64,000 nt of DNA from Nematostella vectensis (lineage: Eukaryota; Cnidaria; Anthozoa; Actiniaria; Edwardsiidae), in contig NC_064036.1 of assembly GCF_932526225.1 (NCBI RefSeq), positions 7,881,519 to 7,945,518 of the forward strand, written 5' to 3'. The position numbers and the translations under genes were made by a program. A model generated the notes under the pieces. The model was not told the DNA's origin and searched no databases. It worked only from the letters and a program-made list of their open reading frames with translations. Positions 1-13,622 of the stretch are shown here, piece after piece; the stretch's first letter is position 1, and every line of letters starts with the position of its first letter.

Positions 1-3000
1 GCACGAGATCGAGAACTGACCATCTTTGGTCGCGACATGTTCGCACGAGATCGGGAACTGACCATCTTTGGTCGCGACATATTCGCACGAGCTCGAGAAC
101 TGACCATTTCTGGCAAGTCCATATGACCCAAAATTCAGCTTTTGGATGAATGGAAAAAGGCCGCGTAAAATTGCATCGTTTTGTTTCCGAAGACATATTT
201 TAAGATTGTAAGCAAGCTTGGATGACGGGTCCGCCATCAAACTTCCTGGCACTCCTGCCATCGAGCTCCAAACACATGTGCAATAATAAAAGTCTAGATG
301 GACTGAGCAAATCCGTAAAACGGCAACCAATGTGTCGCGGCTCTCCAGAGACAAAATCACATGCGTAGCAAGCCGAAAGGGTTGCCGGGAAAGAAGAGAG
401 AAGACTTGGCGCGCGCGCTGGGGAGAGAGGGGGATTAGGTAGAGCTTGCGCTCCCTTTCCCTATCCATTCGCTTCATCCCTCTATCCGTCATTTTCCAAA
501 CCAAGCCCTTTGCGCTTGCTACGCAGACTAGAGACACAGTGCAGTTTAGTGGTCGCTCTACGCAAACGTGACGCACTCTGGAGAGTACAAATAAGACAGT
601 GCTGCATCATGAGGCTTGGAAAAAGAGCTGACAAAGGAGAAGCCTGGGAACGTGGCTAATATTTTTCTACTGTAGGCTGCTGTAGCAATATCGGTGCTAT
701 TTTTGCGAGCTGAAGCTACAAAGTTATTTTGTTCAAAGATTGGTAAAGCTACACAATTTCTCTCAATTTAATTCCCTGGACCGCATCTTTCTATTGTCTC
801 TTTAATTGACCTTTTCTCATACAATAAATGCAATCAGACATTTTCCTACTGACTCATTATAGGGGTCTTTGATAGAGAATGCGTGATATTACACTCATTT
901 TCAGTCACACGTACACCTTGTGTTTTTCGTTTCCGGGTCGCGAAGGGTTTTTGGTGATGGAAGCCGTTTCGCAGTAAGATGCGCACATAAGATCATGTTT
1001 AAGTGATAAGCACTAAATCAATAACAGCGCAACGTAAAAAAACACCATTCGAACTATTAAATTCCTTGCTTTGTATTCAGCGGTGTTTTCTGGTGACATT
1101 TGCTAAGAAGGGGCACTTATGCTGTGACAGATGCAGAATTGGAAAAATACAAAGTCATGATTTATGTCCTTCAAAAAAAACACAGTCGAGACTCGTGTAC
1201 GAAAGGCAGAGGGTGCACGTGTAACGGAAAACGAGTATAAAGGGTGGAGTTTTAACTGAAACACTATAGTACTTATTAGGTGGAAGCTAGATGCCCTGAT
1301 AAAATTATTGAGTAGCGATTTAGGGGCGTGGAAACCCCCCTGTGCATTTTAACGCCCCACGGCCCCCCAAGTTGCGGGTTGCTGGACACCTACAATGGAT
1401 GACGTTGCGCCAAATGTGGGTGAAAACAAAACAGTTTTTACGAACAAAATCTCGTGACATATTTTTCATATTCAGAAATGCTTATAACCTCATATTAGCC
1501 ATGATTTTACTCTTTAAGAATCGTTTTTAATAAGTTATGTATTTATTTACTCACTTAATCCTCAACTCATTCACTCGCTCATTTTTTCTCTTTGTTATTT
1601 GTTGCGCTGTCTTGCGTCTTTATCTAAGCGAATGATAGCGTTATACGTTAGTGCTTGTATTTATAAGTTACATACTAGCCTAAATATTGTATTCACCAAT
1701 ACCTTTACTTACAAGTATGACTAATAAAAACGCCTATTGTAAAGTATGTAGTCTGTTTACATAAACAGGTCAAAATGTTTAGAGTTTTAGCACGTTTGTG
1801 CGGGCTTCATTCCTTATTCTGTAGCGCGGCCATACTCTTCGCTCGCTCTTTATTTCTGCTAAAACGCCAGGAAACGCTTGCTACGCAGGCTATTCATTCT
1901 GTTATTTGAGGCGACATTGTTCAGCGCTTTTACTTCGTAAATAGTTCCGCGCCTGTGAATTTTAGCATTTTAATACTGAAAAGAGTCACAGGGAGTCTTG
2001 GCTCATTATTCGGGTATTTGTTAAGTCCGTGCTTCTTAATAAGATGAGATATGAAATAAATATTTTGCCCGAGAAGAACAGTTTCATGAATGGACTAGAC
2101 ATTCTTCTTCAGCCTAATTTTTTTCGGAAAAAAATATTTCGAAAAATTTTAGCCTCTCTGTGATGCATTATTTTATTTTTCTCAAGTTGAATCAATGATA
2201 GTGATATCTTAACTCAAGAATGTTCTAGAAAAATTTCAATAACGAATCCACGTTTTGGATGGACAAGAACAGAACGAAAAATGCCAAAAACGCAACAGAA
2301 GAAAACAAAACGTTGGTTAAAAAGCAAAATTAATGTAGTAATTTAGGCCACAAGACGGAATGACTCTCACACTTGGCAGAACAGCTTTTTCTCTCTTCAA
2401 TTCGACAATTGAATCTGATTTTGCACCAAAGGACAAAATCACCTATGAACGAACAATGGATGAACTTGCTTACACATCTTGTAGAAGAAAATGAAGCTTA
2501 AATGATAATGCATTGGGTTGTGTCTTATACTAATTGTTTTTCTTTTAACAAAAATATATGTCCATTTTGTCCATTTACATCATGCGTTACTCAACACTTT
2601 AGCTAGTATTCCTAGGAATAACACGGAATTATTCATTTGAATGAGGTTATATAGCTTGGAAAAGGTGACTGAGTTTTGCCAAATTACACAATGGGCAAAA
2701 ACAATATTGGGCCCAAATCAATGATGAAAAGGATTATCTTGATAAAGAAAATAACTCATATATGAACAGATAAGACGGTATTTATTTTTTACATCAATGT
2801 GGATTTGATCTTTATCAGTCCCGTTTCTCCCTCTCAGTTTAATCTTGTTGTGTAGACCTACCTGTAACTGTGATGTTTATTTATGCTAATATGAATGTGC
2901 GCGCGTTCCATTTATTAACATACGTCCGTTGACCCGTGTTATAAGAGCCGTCTCTGAATTGCTCAGCCGCGGAAGCTGAAGGTACCTTATGTATCACTGT

Positions 3001-3016
3001 GACACCTCAATGAGCC
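1..3016. other. Left flank without a supportable gene
   Basis: I see no convincing coding exon here; the short open frames have no recognisable protein pattern. Positions 1-108 hold about 2.5 copies of a 42-bp tandem unit beginning gcacgagatcg. A short string, cttgctacgcaggctattc (near 1877), also occurs in the hairpin element at 19996-20146, and a related string occurs near 517, suggesting fragments of that dispersed element. The remainder is AT-rich and unremarkable. The iGluR promoter must lie in its right part, but I cannot point to a clear TATA box. Confidence 0.5.
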
Positions 3017-5146
3017 ATGTATCTGCCCTTCTTGGCACTCTTTTTCTGTTTTTCGATCGCTTCTGTTAAAGCCCAAGGCAAAAGAATACTTAAAATAGGT
3101 AAGACATGTGTATTTTTGTTTTTGTTCGAAAATTCTTCTAGCCTAAATTCACTTACACAGTTGCTTCCTTATAAGAGAATTTGTATGTTCACTCTTTTAT
3201 TGGATTTGTAGGTGGCATTTTCGAGAAAGAAAATGACATTGATGTCAGGGTCTTCCGCTTCGCCGTGGACTGGGTGAACGCTAATAATATAACTAAAGAT
3301 GTTGTATTTGAGCCCGTTGTGTCTTACGCTAGTCAATATAGCTCGTACAAAAACATCGAAAGTGGTGAGTGAAATCTCGATCCACCAGTGAGGGTAACGG
3401 AAGTTGTAAGCTGACGATATGTCTGTTTGAATTAGATGTTGGGGCTCAAACACTAGATTGACCGACTGCTAGGATAGGGATTACAGCAAGTAACAGTCTG
3501 GCGTCTATGACCTTAATTTGTATTATACCAAGAAACTAGGGCAGTTACACATTTATAAAAGCTCACGGTAACTTGCGACTTTTAAAGTTAAAAAGTAAAT
3601 TAAGGCCATTTTTTATGAGGCAGGTTTATTTTCATTTTATATTTTATTTTTCGAATCGTCAAAATGGAGTCAGAATACTAAACATAGTTTTAGTGTCTAT
3701 TCTAAAACGATACTCGAAAAACACAAATAGAAATGGATACATAGATATGTTTTTCTCATGTAAAAGTTATGTCAAAATGAATTATGGATATATAAGTGTT
3801 TCTCGCGCATCACGAGGAATACTTCGATTACAAGTTGGCATTATTGTATCAGTTATGCGATTTGAATCTGTTTCTGGTGAGTGCGATGGTTAAAAATGGA
3901 AAACCTGTAATTTCATGCCATTAAAGCATTGTTTTGATACAATCACAATTCTTCTATTTCCCAAATCCTTCAGGGAATTTACTAAAACAATACCGCTAAG
4001 TCATGACGCAATAAACATTAGCTCGAGTAAAGGACTGACAATAACGTTTTGACTTCATGTTTATGTCAAAATAACCGAAAGTTGCGTTAATGAGAGTTTG
4101 ATTCCTTGCTCGGGGTGCGCGCCGCTTTCGTCACACAACCAAGTGCCGAATGCGGGGAGAATCAGACCCTTCAATCAAATCACAAATCTATTCTTCTTAT
4201 CTGAAGCAAATAAATGCTGTTCGTTAACCTGAGCAAACTGGTGCTCACTCTAAGTGGATTGGAACCGTTTTTTTTTTCTTTGGCGGAATTTTTAAAATGC
4301 ACGAAATCAACAGAATAGTCTATAATTGGGGATTATCTAGGTTAGAATTGTCTCGTCGTGAAAACCCTCGCCACGAAAGACTCGTGGGTTGCATGTTGAT
4401 GTCTTAATGGTTTTGTTCATGCTTTTTTCGTAATCCTATTTTGTTGGATAGATGCCACCTTCCCCACAAAATAATCTATAGGAAAAGCATATGCCACAAG
4501 CTCTTAGCATTTACCGACAGCCTGTCCTAGCATAATGCAAATGTTCGAATTTTATCATAAAATGATCGATATCTTGTGATTACCAAGGACATTTTGGTGT
4601 TTTGAAAATCTTGTTATCAGTAACCCTATGCTTCTAGGTTGTTTTTATCATTAAAGCAAGTCAGAGCCGACTTGGTCGCGTGTAATGAGCTTGACAACGG
4701 TGATAGTGCCTGGTAAAAAATCAAAACTGATTATAGTTTAGAGAAGAAATATACATTTTTTTAAAATTCTTAAAGGAGACCACAATTAGTCATTAGCAAC
4801 CAGAGTTTATTCGTTAAAAAAATACCAGGATAAAAGACATAATGTCCTATAACATTAACATAAAGACAAGGGCATACAATGAGCTCCCCCTTCCCTAAAA
4901 ACGTTAAAATGGAATATTTGGCGAAAATATCCATTTTAAAATTTCTGGGGGGAAATAATCTGTTCCTTTTCCCAGGAGGGACCATTCCTTTTTTCTCAGC
5001 CAGCAGTGGTTAGGCATTTTAGCACATGAATAATTGCCCGTATCACCGATCGGGACGATTTTTTTCCGAAGTACCCGCTCCAGCGCCCTTCCCAGCACAA
5101 CTAGTTCGACTCCACAAGTTTGCCAGCGGAACCATCTTCCCAGACC

Positions 5147-5190
<44 letters not shown>

Positions 5191-8100
5191 GGGCAGCAGA
5201 ACAGATATTTTGCGGAACAGATCCGTTTTGTGCCCTTGACAAAGAAGACGTTGCGGTCTGCATGCTTTTATACAAGAGGTGGTTTTGGGTTGCATCTTTT
5301 TAAAAATGCTTCTTTCCTTTTTAGTACTAGGTGAGCGTCAATTTCAAACCAGCCTTACTACAATAAAATATTATACCCATGAAAGGGAAAAACTATACCA
5401 AAACTATCCTTGATCCTTCCGTAGTTGTTTCTATTTAAATTTAAATATTCTTCCAGATCCAATTCGGTATTTATCTATCTATGTCCAATTGTTTTCACAA
5501 TTATTCTTATCAAAAATGCTCCTCGCTATCGCTAGCAATTAGTATGGTACTAATCTAGTTATCCTCTATCGCTTAGAGTGTGGGCAGAAACCCATTTTGC
5601 AGTGAACGATTAATGACACAAACTGGCGAATAGGTGTTTTAATCGAGGAGAACTCTCTGGATAGAAAGAGAGACATGGCTTTAATTAGAATTTTTAAAAC
5701 AGCAGTAGCCACTGGTCGATTTTTATTTCAATTACCTGCTCTCCTCTTCTTACGATGAAAAAAGTAATTAATCACGATTGGGGGATTTTACAAATAGAGA
5801 CGCAAGGACCCTGAAACATGACGTGACCTTTAGAGTAATTTATATAAATAAGAAAGCTTGCTGTCAGAACACCAGTCCAGCTGTGATAGGAAAACCCTAG
5901 TAGAAAAATAAATCTTTTTTGTCATTAATCTCCGGTCAACATCATCCTTGTTTTGATAATAATCGTGGACTATTTTTTTTGGTATTTTGAAGCCTTAATG
6001 TTATTTTTCGCTAAAGCAAAAATAAGATAATTGTTTTCTATTTGTTATCTCCTCTATTCTCTTCTTTTCTACGGCTTCCTTATAGACGGACGTTGAATAT
6101 TTGGGGTGGGGTGTGAAATGTCTGAAATCGGTCAATTTGGCAAATGTGCTAGTTTCGCTAATACTTCACTGTTCCTATTTTAACAGCAGAGTGCTATACC
6201 CCATTCACACATTCTATCATTACAGCTAGCAAGCAGATTGCTATACCCCATTCACACATTGTTCTATCATAGCAGCTAGCACACAGAGTGCTATACCCCA
6301 TTCACACATTGTTCTATCATTGCAGCTAGCAAGCAGAGTGCTATACCCCATTCACACCGTGTTCTATCATTGCAGCTAGCAAGCAGAGTGCTATACCCCA
6401 TTCACACCGTGTTCTATCATTGCAGCTAGAAGCAGAGTGCTATACCCCATTCACACATTGTTCTATTATTGCAGCTAGCAAGCAGAGTGCTGTACCCCAT
6501 TCACACATTGTTCTATTATTGCAGCTAGCAAGCAGAGTGCTATATCACACCCACACATGGTTTTATCATTGCAGCTAGCAAGCAGATTGCTATACCCTAT
6601 TCACACATTGTTCTATTATTGCAGCTAGCAAGCAGAGTGCTATATCACATCCACACATGGTTTTATCATTGCAGCTAGCAAGCAGAGTGCTATATCACAT
6701 CCACACATGGTTTTATCATTGCAGCTAGCGAGCAGAGTGCTATACCCCATTCACACCGTGTTCTATCATTGCAGCTAGCAAGCAGAGTGCTATACCCCAT
6801 TCACACCGTGTTCTATCATTACAGCTAGCAAGAAGAGTGCTATACCCCATTCACACATTGTTCTATCATTGCAGCTAGCAAGCAGAGTGCTATACCCCAT
6901 TCACACATTGTTCTATTATTGCAGCAAGCACACAGAGTGCTATACCCCATTCACACATTGTTCTATTATTGCAGCTAGCACACAGAGTGCTATACCCCAT
7001 TCACACATTGTTCTATCATTGCAGCTAGCAAGCAGAGTGCTATACCTCATTCACACCGTGTTCTATCGTTGCAGCAAGCACACAGAGTGCTATACCCCAT
7101 TCACACATTGTACTATTATTACAGCTAGCAAGAAGAGTGCTATATCACATCCACACATGGTTTTATCATTGCAGCTAGCAAGCAGAGTGCTATACCCCAT
7201 TCACACCGTGTTTTATCGTTGCAGCAAGCAAGCTGAGTGCTATACCCCATTCACACATTGTTTTATCATTGCAGCAAGCAAGCAGAGTGCTATACCCCAT
7301 TCACACATTGTTCTATCATTGCAGCAAGCAAGCTGAGTGCAATACTCCATTCACACCGTGTTCTATCATTACAGCTAGCAAGAAAAGTGCTATACCCCAT
7401 TCACACCGTGTTCTATCATTGCAGCTAGCAAGCAGAGTGCTATACCCCATTCACACCGTGTTCTATCGTTGCAGCTAGCAAGCAGAGTGCTATACCCCAT
7501 TCACACCGTGTTCTATCGTTGCAGCAAGCAAGCTGAGTGCTATACCCCATTCACACATTGTTCTATTATTGCAGCAAGCACACAGAGTGCTATACCCCAT
7601 TCACACATTGTTCTATTATTGCAGCTAGCACACAGAGTGCTATACCCCATTCACACATTGTTCTATTATTGCAGCTAGCAAGCAGAGTGCTATACCTCAT
7701 TCACACCGTGTTCTATCGTTGCAGCAAGCACACAGAGTGCTATACCCCATTCACACATTGTACTATTATTACAGCTAGCAAGAAGAGTGCTATATCACAT
7801 CCACACATGGTTTTATCATTGCAGCTAGCAAGCAGAGTGCTATACCCCATTCACACCGTGTTTTATCGTTGCAGCAAGCAAGCTGAGTGCTATACCCCAT
7901 TCACACATTGTTTTATCATTGCAGCAAGCAAGCAGAGTGCTATACCCCATTCACACATTGTTCTATCATTGCAGCAAGCAAGCTGAGTGCAATACTCCAT
8001 TCACACCGTGTTCTATCATTACAGCTAGCAAGAAAAGTGCTACACCCCATTCACACCGTGTTCTATCATTGCAGCTAGCAAGCAGAGTGCTATACCCCAT

Positions 8101-11100
8101 TCACACCGTGTTCTATCGTTGCAGCTAGCAAGCAGAGTGCTATACCCCATTCACACCGTGTTCTATCGTTGCAGCAAGCAAGCTGAGTGCAATACCCTAT
8201 TCACACAGTGTTTTATTATTGCAGCAAGCAAGCTGATATCGCAGGGCATCTTGGCCACCGTGGGGCCTATGACCTCGCCTGATGTTAAAGTCACTCTCGG
8301 TCTGTTTAAACGCTTCAAGATTCCTCTCTTAGCTCCTAGCGCAACGGATACTGCCTTCATCTACGACAACTACCGTTACAAATTCCTACTACGGATGCTC
8401 ACACATAACGCCGCGCAGGACATTGCGCTTGTAGACCTGATCAACCAGTTCAAGTGGGAGAGAATGGGAATATTGACGTCACGCACTGATTACGGTAAGG
8501 AATGGGAATACTGACGTCACGCACTGATTACGGTAAGGAATGGGATTACTGACGTCACGCACTGATTACGGTAAGGAATGGGAATACTGACGTCACGCCC
8601 TGATTACGGTAAGGAATGGGAATACTGACGTCACGCACTGATTACGGTAAGGAATGGGAATATTGACGTCTCGCACTGATTACGGTAAGGAATGGGGATA
8701 TTGACGTCACGCACTGATTACGGTAAGGAATGGGAATACTAACGTCACGCACTGATTACGGTAAGGAATGGGAATACTGACGTCACGCACTGACGTCTCG
8801 CACTGATTACGGTAAGGAATGGGAATATTGACGTCACGCACTGATTACGGTAAGGAATGGGAATACTGACGTCTCGCACTGTTCGTTGGAGCCCTACCCG
8901 ACGCTTTTAAAAAACAACAACAACAAACAAACAAGGAAATTGCTTATATACAAACTATGCATTGTGAAATAAAGTGTTTATTATTTGAATAGCCAAAATT
9001 AACATTTTATATCACAGAAATCGAGTAGGAATGTGCTCAATTCAGTCTGTAATTTTAGACTGGCCAACTCATGGGTGTGTGTTAATGTGTCAGCACTGTC
9101 ACTCGAGATCGTACCACAGATCAGCGCCCCTATAGGGTTAACTATTGCCCTGTCTCTAATAGTCGTGCGCGTCTTTTCGTGTTTCTAGGCATGAATGGGT
9201 TAACGGACTTCAAGGAGTACGGCGTAGGTCAGTTCAAATGGGTTATACTCGCTACCGAGCACTTCGCGGTGCCCACGGACTACACCAAAATCAACGCCAC
9301 CAAGCAGCTTTTGCGTCTACGTGAGAAGGGAACCAGAGTCGTGATCTTAAATTGCATGTCAAAGTACGTCGAGTACATCATGAAACAAGCAGAAAGACTT
9401 GACATGCTCAATGAGTGGGTCTGGATACTTACCGACGGAGCAATTGCCAAGGTAACTTTTTCCTTGAATGAGAGGTGTTTTTGTGAAAGCCAGGTGAGGG
9501 GAAAGGGAGGGCTGATAAAACTAGAGTAGAGGATAAATAGGAAAGGAGAGGAATAGAATAGAAGAGGTGAAGAGAAAGGAGAGAAGAGACCAGAGGAGGA
9601 GAGATTATGAAGACAGAGGAGAGTGGAGAAAAGGCTGGAGTTAATAGAGAAGATTGGAGGAGAAACGAGGGAAAGAAAACAGCGAAACGAATAGGAGAGG
9701 AGACGAGACGAGAGCGAAAAGGGGAAGGGGATTGAGGAAAGGATAAAAAGACAGAAGAAAATCAAATTTGGTGTAGTATAGGATAGTATAGGGAGGCAGA
9801 AAAGAGAGGGAGAACGATAATCTTAACTATGGTTATATGAAAACTTTACAAGCTTTACATGATAGCTTATGCACTTTCATTTACCAACCCAGGAAGGAAG
9901 CACGAAATACAAAGAGGGTCTTATAGGGGTTCGATACCCACAGACTGGCAAGGGGCGACTCTCTGGACCTGTGAATAAGGCATGGAGTGCAAGGAAGGAA
10001 AAGACTAAAATTGAGGTAATGTGCATCAAACAACAACAAACATATTTGTTCAAACCTATATCTTAATATGTCTTATATATGGTTTCCTAAAGTAAGAGCA
10101 CATCTAGGATTTCTCTAAGGAGGAAGCACCATCCCCAAAAGGGGGGAGGGAGGGGGCAATATACAAAACATAATAGTAAGAGATATATTGAGGATTTTAG
10201 CTCCCGAACTAGTTGTAAATTCATGTCCAAGAACACCAACTTAGTGTTAGTGTTAGTAGCATTACTAACACTAACCCTAATTCTAACCCTAACCCTATCT
10301 ATGTGTACTTCGTTTTACACGTTAATTTACAACCCCCTAACTATTCCCTTAAATTTTAGCTCGAAGGGAGGTGGCACAAGTCCCTCTTTTTTCGAAATGA
10401 CTTTTTCCCTCTTACAATTCCTTTTTATATTTTTCCGAACGCTGATTGGTCGTTGTATGCGTGTTCCCTGAATAAAATGTTGTTTTTTCTTTGTTTTCAG
10501 GGACGAACTGGGCGCATTTTCGATGCAGTGCTAACTATAGCGTATGGTGTAAATCTCCTACGTGATAATGTCACCATCACGGACCCACCCAAAGGAGACA
10601 GCTTCTGTTCATCCAGCAACTTAACCGCTCAGCCTTGGTCCCTTGGTGAACAGTTTTACAATTATCTAAAAGAGGTTAGTAACTTCTTGTGCAATCAAAT
10701 CCTCACTCAATCCAAAATTTCTAGAAATACATTCCTTCTTTCAGTCCTTCTTTTAAGAAAAAAAAATCCCCCTTACTTCTTTTTTACTGCTTACCAAAAC
10801 GTTCTGCCGTGGTTAAGAGTTGATTAGATATATACACCTATTTCAAATAAAGTTGCACTCAAAAAACCCATGTGTCGTTACCCGCGGTGGTTCATGGGTA
10901 GCGTATAAACGGCCGAATCTGAAAGCTATATGTTCATAAGAATGTAAACAAGAATTCTACAGTTTTTGAAACCTGCATTTGTATCTTATTTACGCTTATT
11001 TGCTTATTTACTTGATACCCATGAAGCACTGCGGGTTACGATACATACATTTTCCGAGTGCTGAAATAGGTGTTTATGTTATATTCTTGACGGATGAAAC

Positions 11101-13591
11101 ACAATTCTCGATATCGCTTGTTGATGGGGGTAAACTGCATTGTTACAGGTCAAGGGAGATGGTTTTATGCACCAGATCGCCTATTCACCCATGGGACAAC
11201 CACGTGCGCGTTCATTTGACATCGTTAACTACCAGACGGAAGATGGATGGGTCAAGGTTTGTACCATATTTTGGTTGACCCCAAAATTGTTTTGTTGCTG
11301 TTATTGTTTCTTTTGTTGTCTCCTCAAGATAAAAGTAGGATTTTTTTCCTTGCAGGTACGGTAACGAATTCTGCTTTCTGATGGGTTCTAAGAGCGTACG
11401 CGCGCGGGGGCCGCATTTGCCTATCTCTACGTTAACCAATTACGCGCGCTTGGCGCTTGTCAAACAAAAAGTCAGAAGTTTTGAGATTTGGCCTAGTGCC
11501 TAGTTAATTATTTTACTCTTGTATATGGATTTACATCTATGCCATGAACAGTTTGTGATGGGATGCCACGCCCAAGTCTCGGTACTTACAGTATTACAGG
11601 CATGTTTCATTAAGCAAACGATTTTTCATATGGCGAGGTTGGAAAACATTTTAACGGAGCTTTGTCACCGGGGATCTGTTTATTAACAATAGTTTATGAC
11701 ACATAACGAGTTTCGCCTTAATCCCTATCTAGGTTGGTTACTCCATTGGATTGAGGGTGAAACTGGAGAAGAAAAGACCAGTGATATGGCTCAACGGTGG
11801 GATTGAAGTACCCAAACTCGCCAGCCTTGCGCTCAAATACAAGAAGCTCAAAGTGCTAATATTCGAGGTTAGTTACGTAAGCGCTCTATTAGGCACCAGA
11901 GGAGGGGGGAGTTTATTTATTTTCTTGCCTCGAAAAGGGTGGATAAGGGGTGAGAGGGTGCTTATAACAAAATTCCCTTTTTCCATTTTTGACACTGATT
12001 TGACATTGATTTTTGCACTTACAAAAGTCTCAGATACTGTATTTAGCGCTTGTATCTACATTTAACATTTAGTGCCCTTTTTCATTCAAACCAGGGGGTG
12101 GATGTATTGGAGAGAGTGGCTAGAGATGGGAGCTCACAAGAGATGGGTTCTTAATAGGAATGTGGGCTTAATAGAAATGGGGGCTTTTTTTTTAGAAATG
12201 GGACTTAATAGAGATGGAGGCTTAATAGAAATGGGGCTTAATAGAGATGGGGCTTAATAGAGATGGAGGCTTAATAGAAATGGGGGCTTGATAGAGATAA
12301 GGGCTTAATAGAAATGGGGGTTAAACAGAGATGGAAACTGAATCATTCACCAAACACTGATAGAAATGGGGCTTAATAGAGATGGGGCTTAATAGAGATG
12401 GAGGCTTAATAGAGATGGTGATTTAATAGAAATGGGGGCATAATAGAAATGGAGGCTTGATAGAGATAAGGGCTTAATAGAAATGGGGGCTTAACAGAGA
12501 TGGAAGCTTAATAGAGATGGGGGCTTAATAGAAAAGGGGGCTTAATAAGGATTGGGGCTTAATAGATATGGGGCTTAATAGAAATGGGGGCTTAATAGAA
12601 ATGTGACTTAATAGAGATGGGGGCATAATAGAGATGGGACTTAATAGAGATGGGGGCTTACTAGAGATGAGTGCTTAATGGGGGCTTAATAGAGATGAGG
12701 GCTTAATAGAAAAAATTAAGACCATCTTCAAATTAATTTATTTCAAGAGAGTTGTTTTTGTTTATCAGAGTCGTCCGTTTGTAATGGCAAAGACAGGAAA
12801 CATCTCTACATCGGATAACAAGGTCCTGTATGAAGGGTTTTGCATCGATTTGCTGGAGGAATTGAAAAAAAAGCTGAGTTTTGATTACGAGCTCAAATTG
12901 ATGAAGTCATTCGGCGAAAAGCAACCTGACGGCTCTTGGGACGGTATCCTTGGCGACCTGACTAGAGGCGTGAGTAGCTATGGTCATAAACATACTGGTG
13001 GGCACCTTGATAAAAACAATTATGAACAAAATGTCCAAGTAGCAGAGCCGTATGGCAGGCCACGTAAGAGGCATAAGGGGGCATAATACAGAAGCATTGA
13101 GAAAATATTGGGGGGGGGGCACAGCCACGCCCCTACTGGTTATTTCCTTATATTTAAAAAAAAATTAGGCCCTGAGAAGTCGGAATCCAAAGCAAGGAAA
13201 CTGAATCATTCACCAAACACTGATAATCGACCCAAACGACAGTGCTTGAGGGAATCTTATTTAGATATAAGATTTGATCGCGGGGCGGGTTTGTTAGGGT
13301 CGCGTAGATTTTGGTGATCTTCACAAAATAGAACAATGTATAAAACTTGATTTGTACAGTTTTAGGAGGAATAAACCAATAAGAATGCGAGATACAACCT
13401 CACAAGCCAATAAGCGTGGCGGATTTTCCGTCAAGCAAAATATAGACAGTTATCAAAATAATATTGTAGACTAACTAAACGCGTCATATTTAGTAAACAC
13501 TTTTAATTTCTTGAAGATAATAACAATAGGGAGATTCAACGGGTGATCATATCTTATTGTCAAATTTTCATTTGATACCTTGACTTAATGT

Positions 13592-13622
<31 letters not shown>

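Noticed and set aside
3573..3893. 106-codon open frame in iGluR intron 2 as a missing receptor exon
   Set aside because: Exons 2 and 3 join in phase with no gap relative to the family, and the peptide shows no receptor motif.
6869..7986. Open frames of about 150 codons in the 50-bp array
   Set aside because: They result from the repeat having few stops; only the stretch adjoining exon 3 has a plausible coding role, through alternative acceptors.
10240..10305. Interstitial telomere repeat (ccctaa strings)
   Set aside because: Only about three near-consecutive copies with interruptions; too short to claim more than chance or a minor repair scar.
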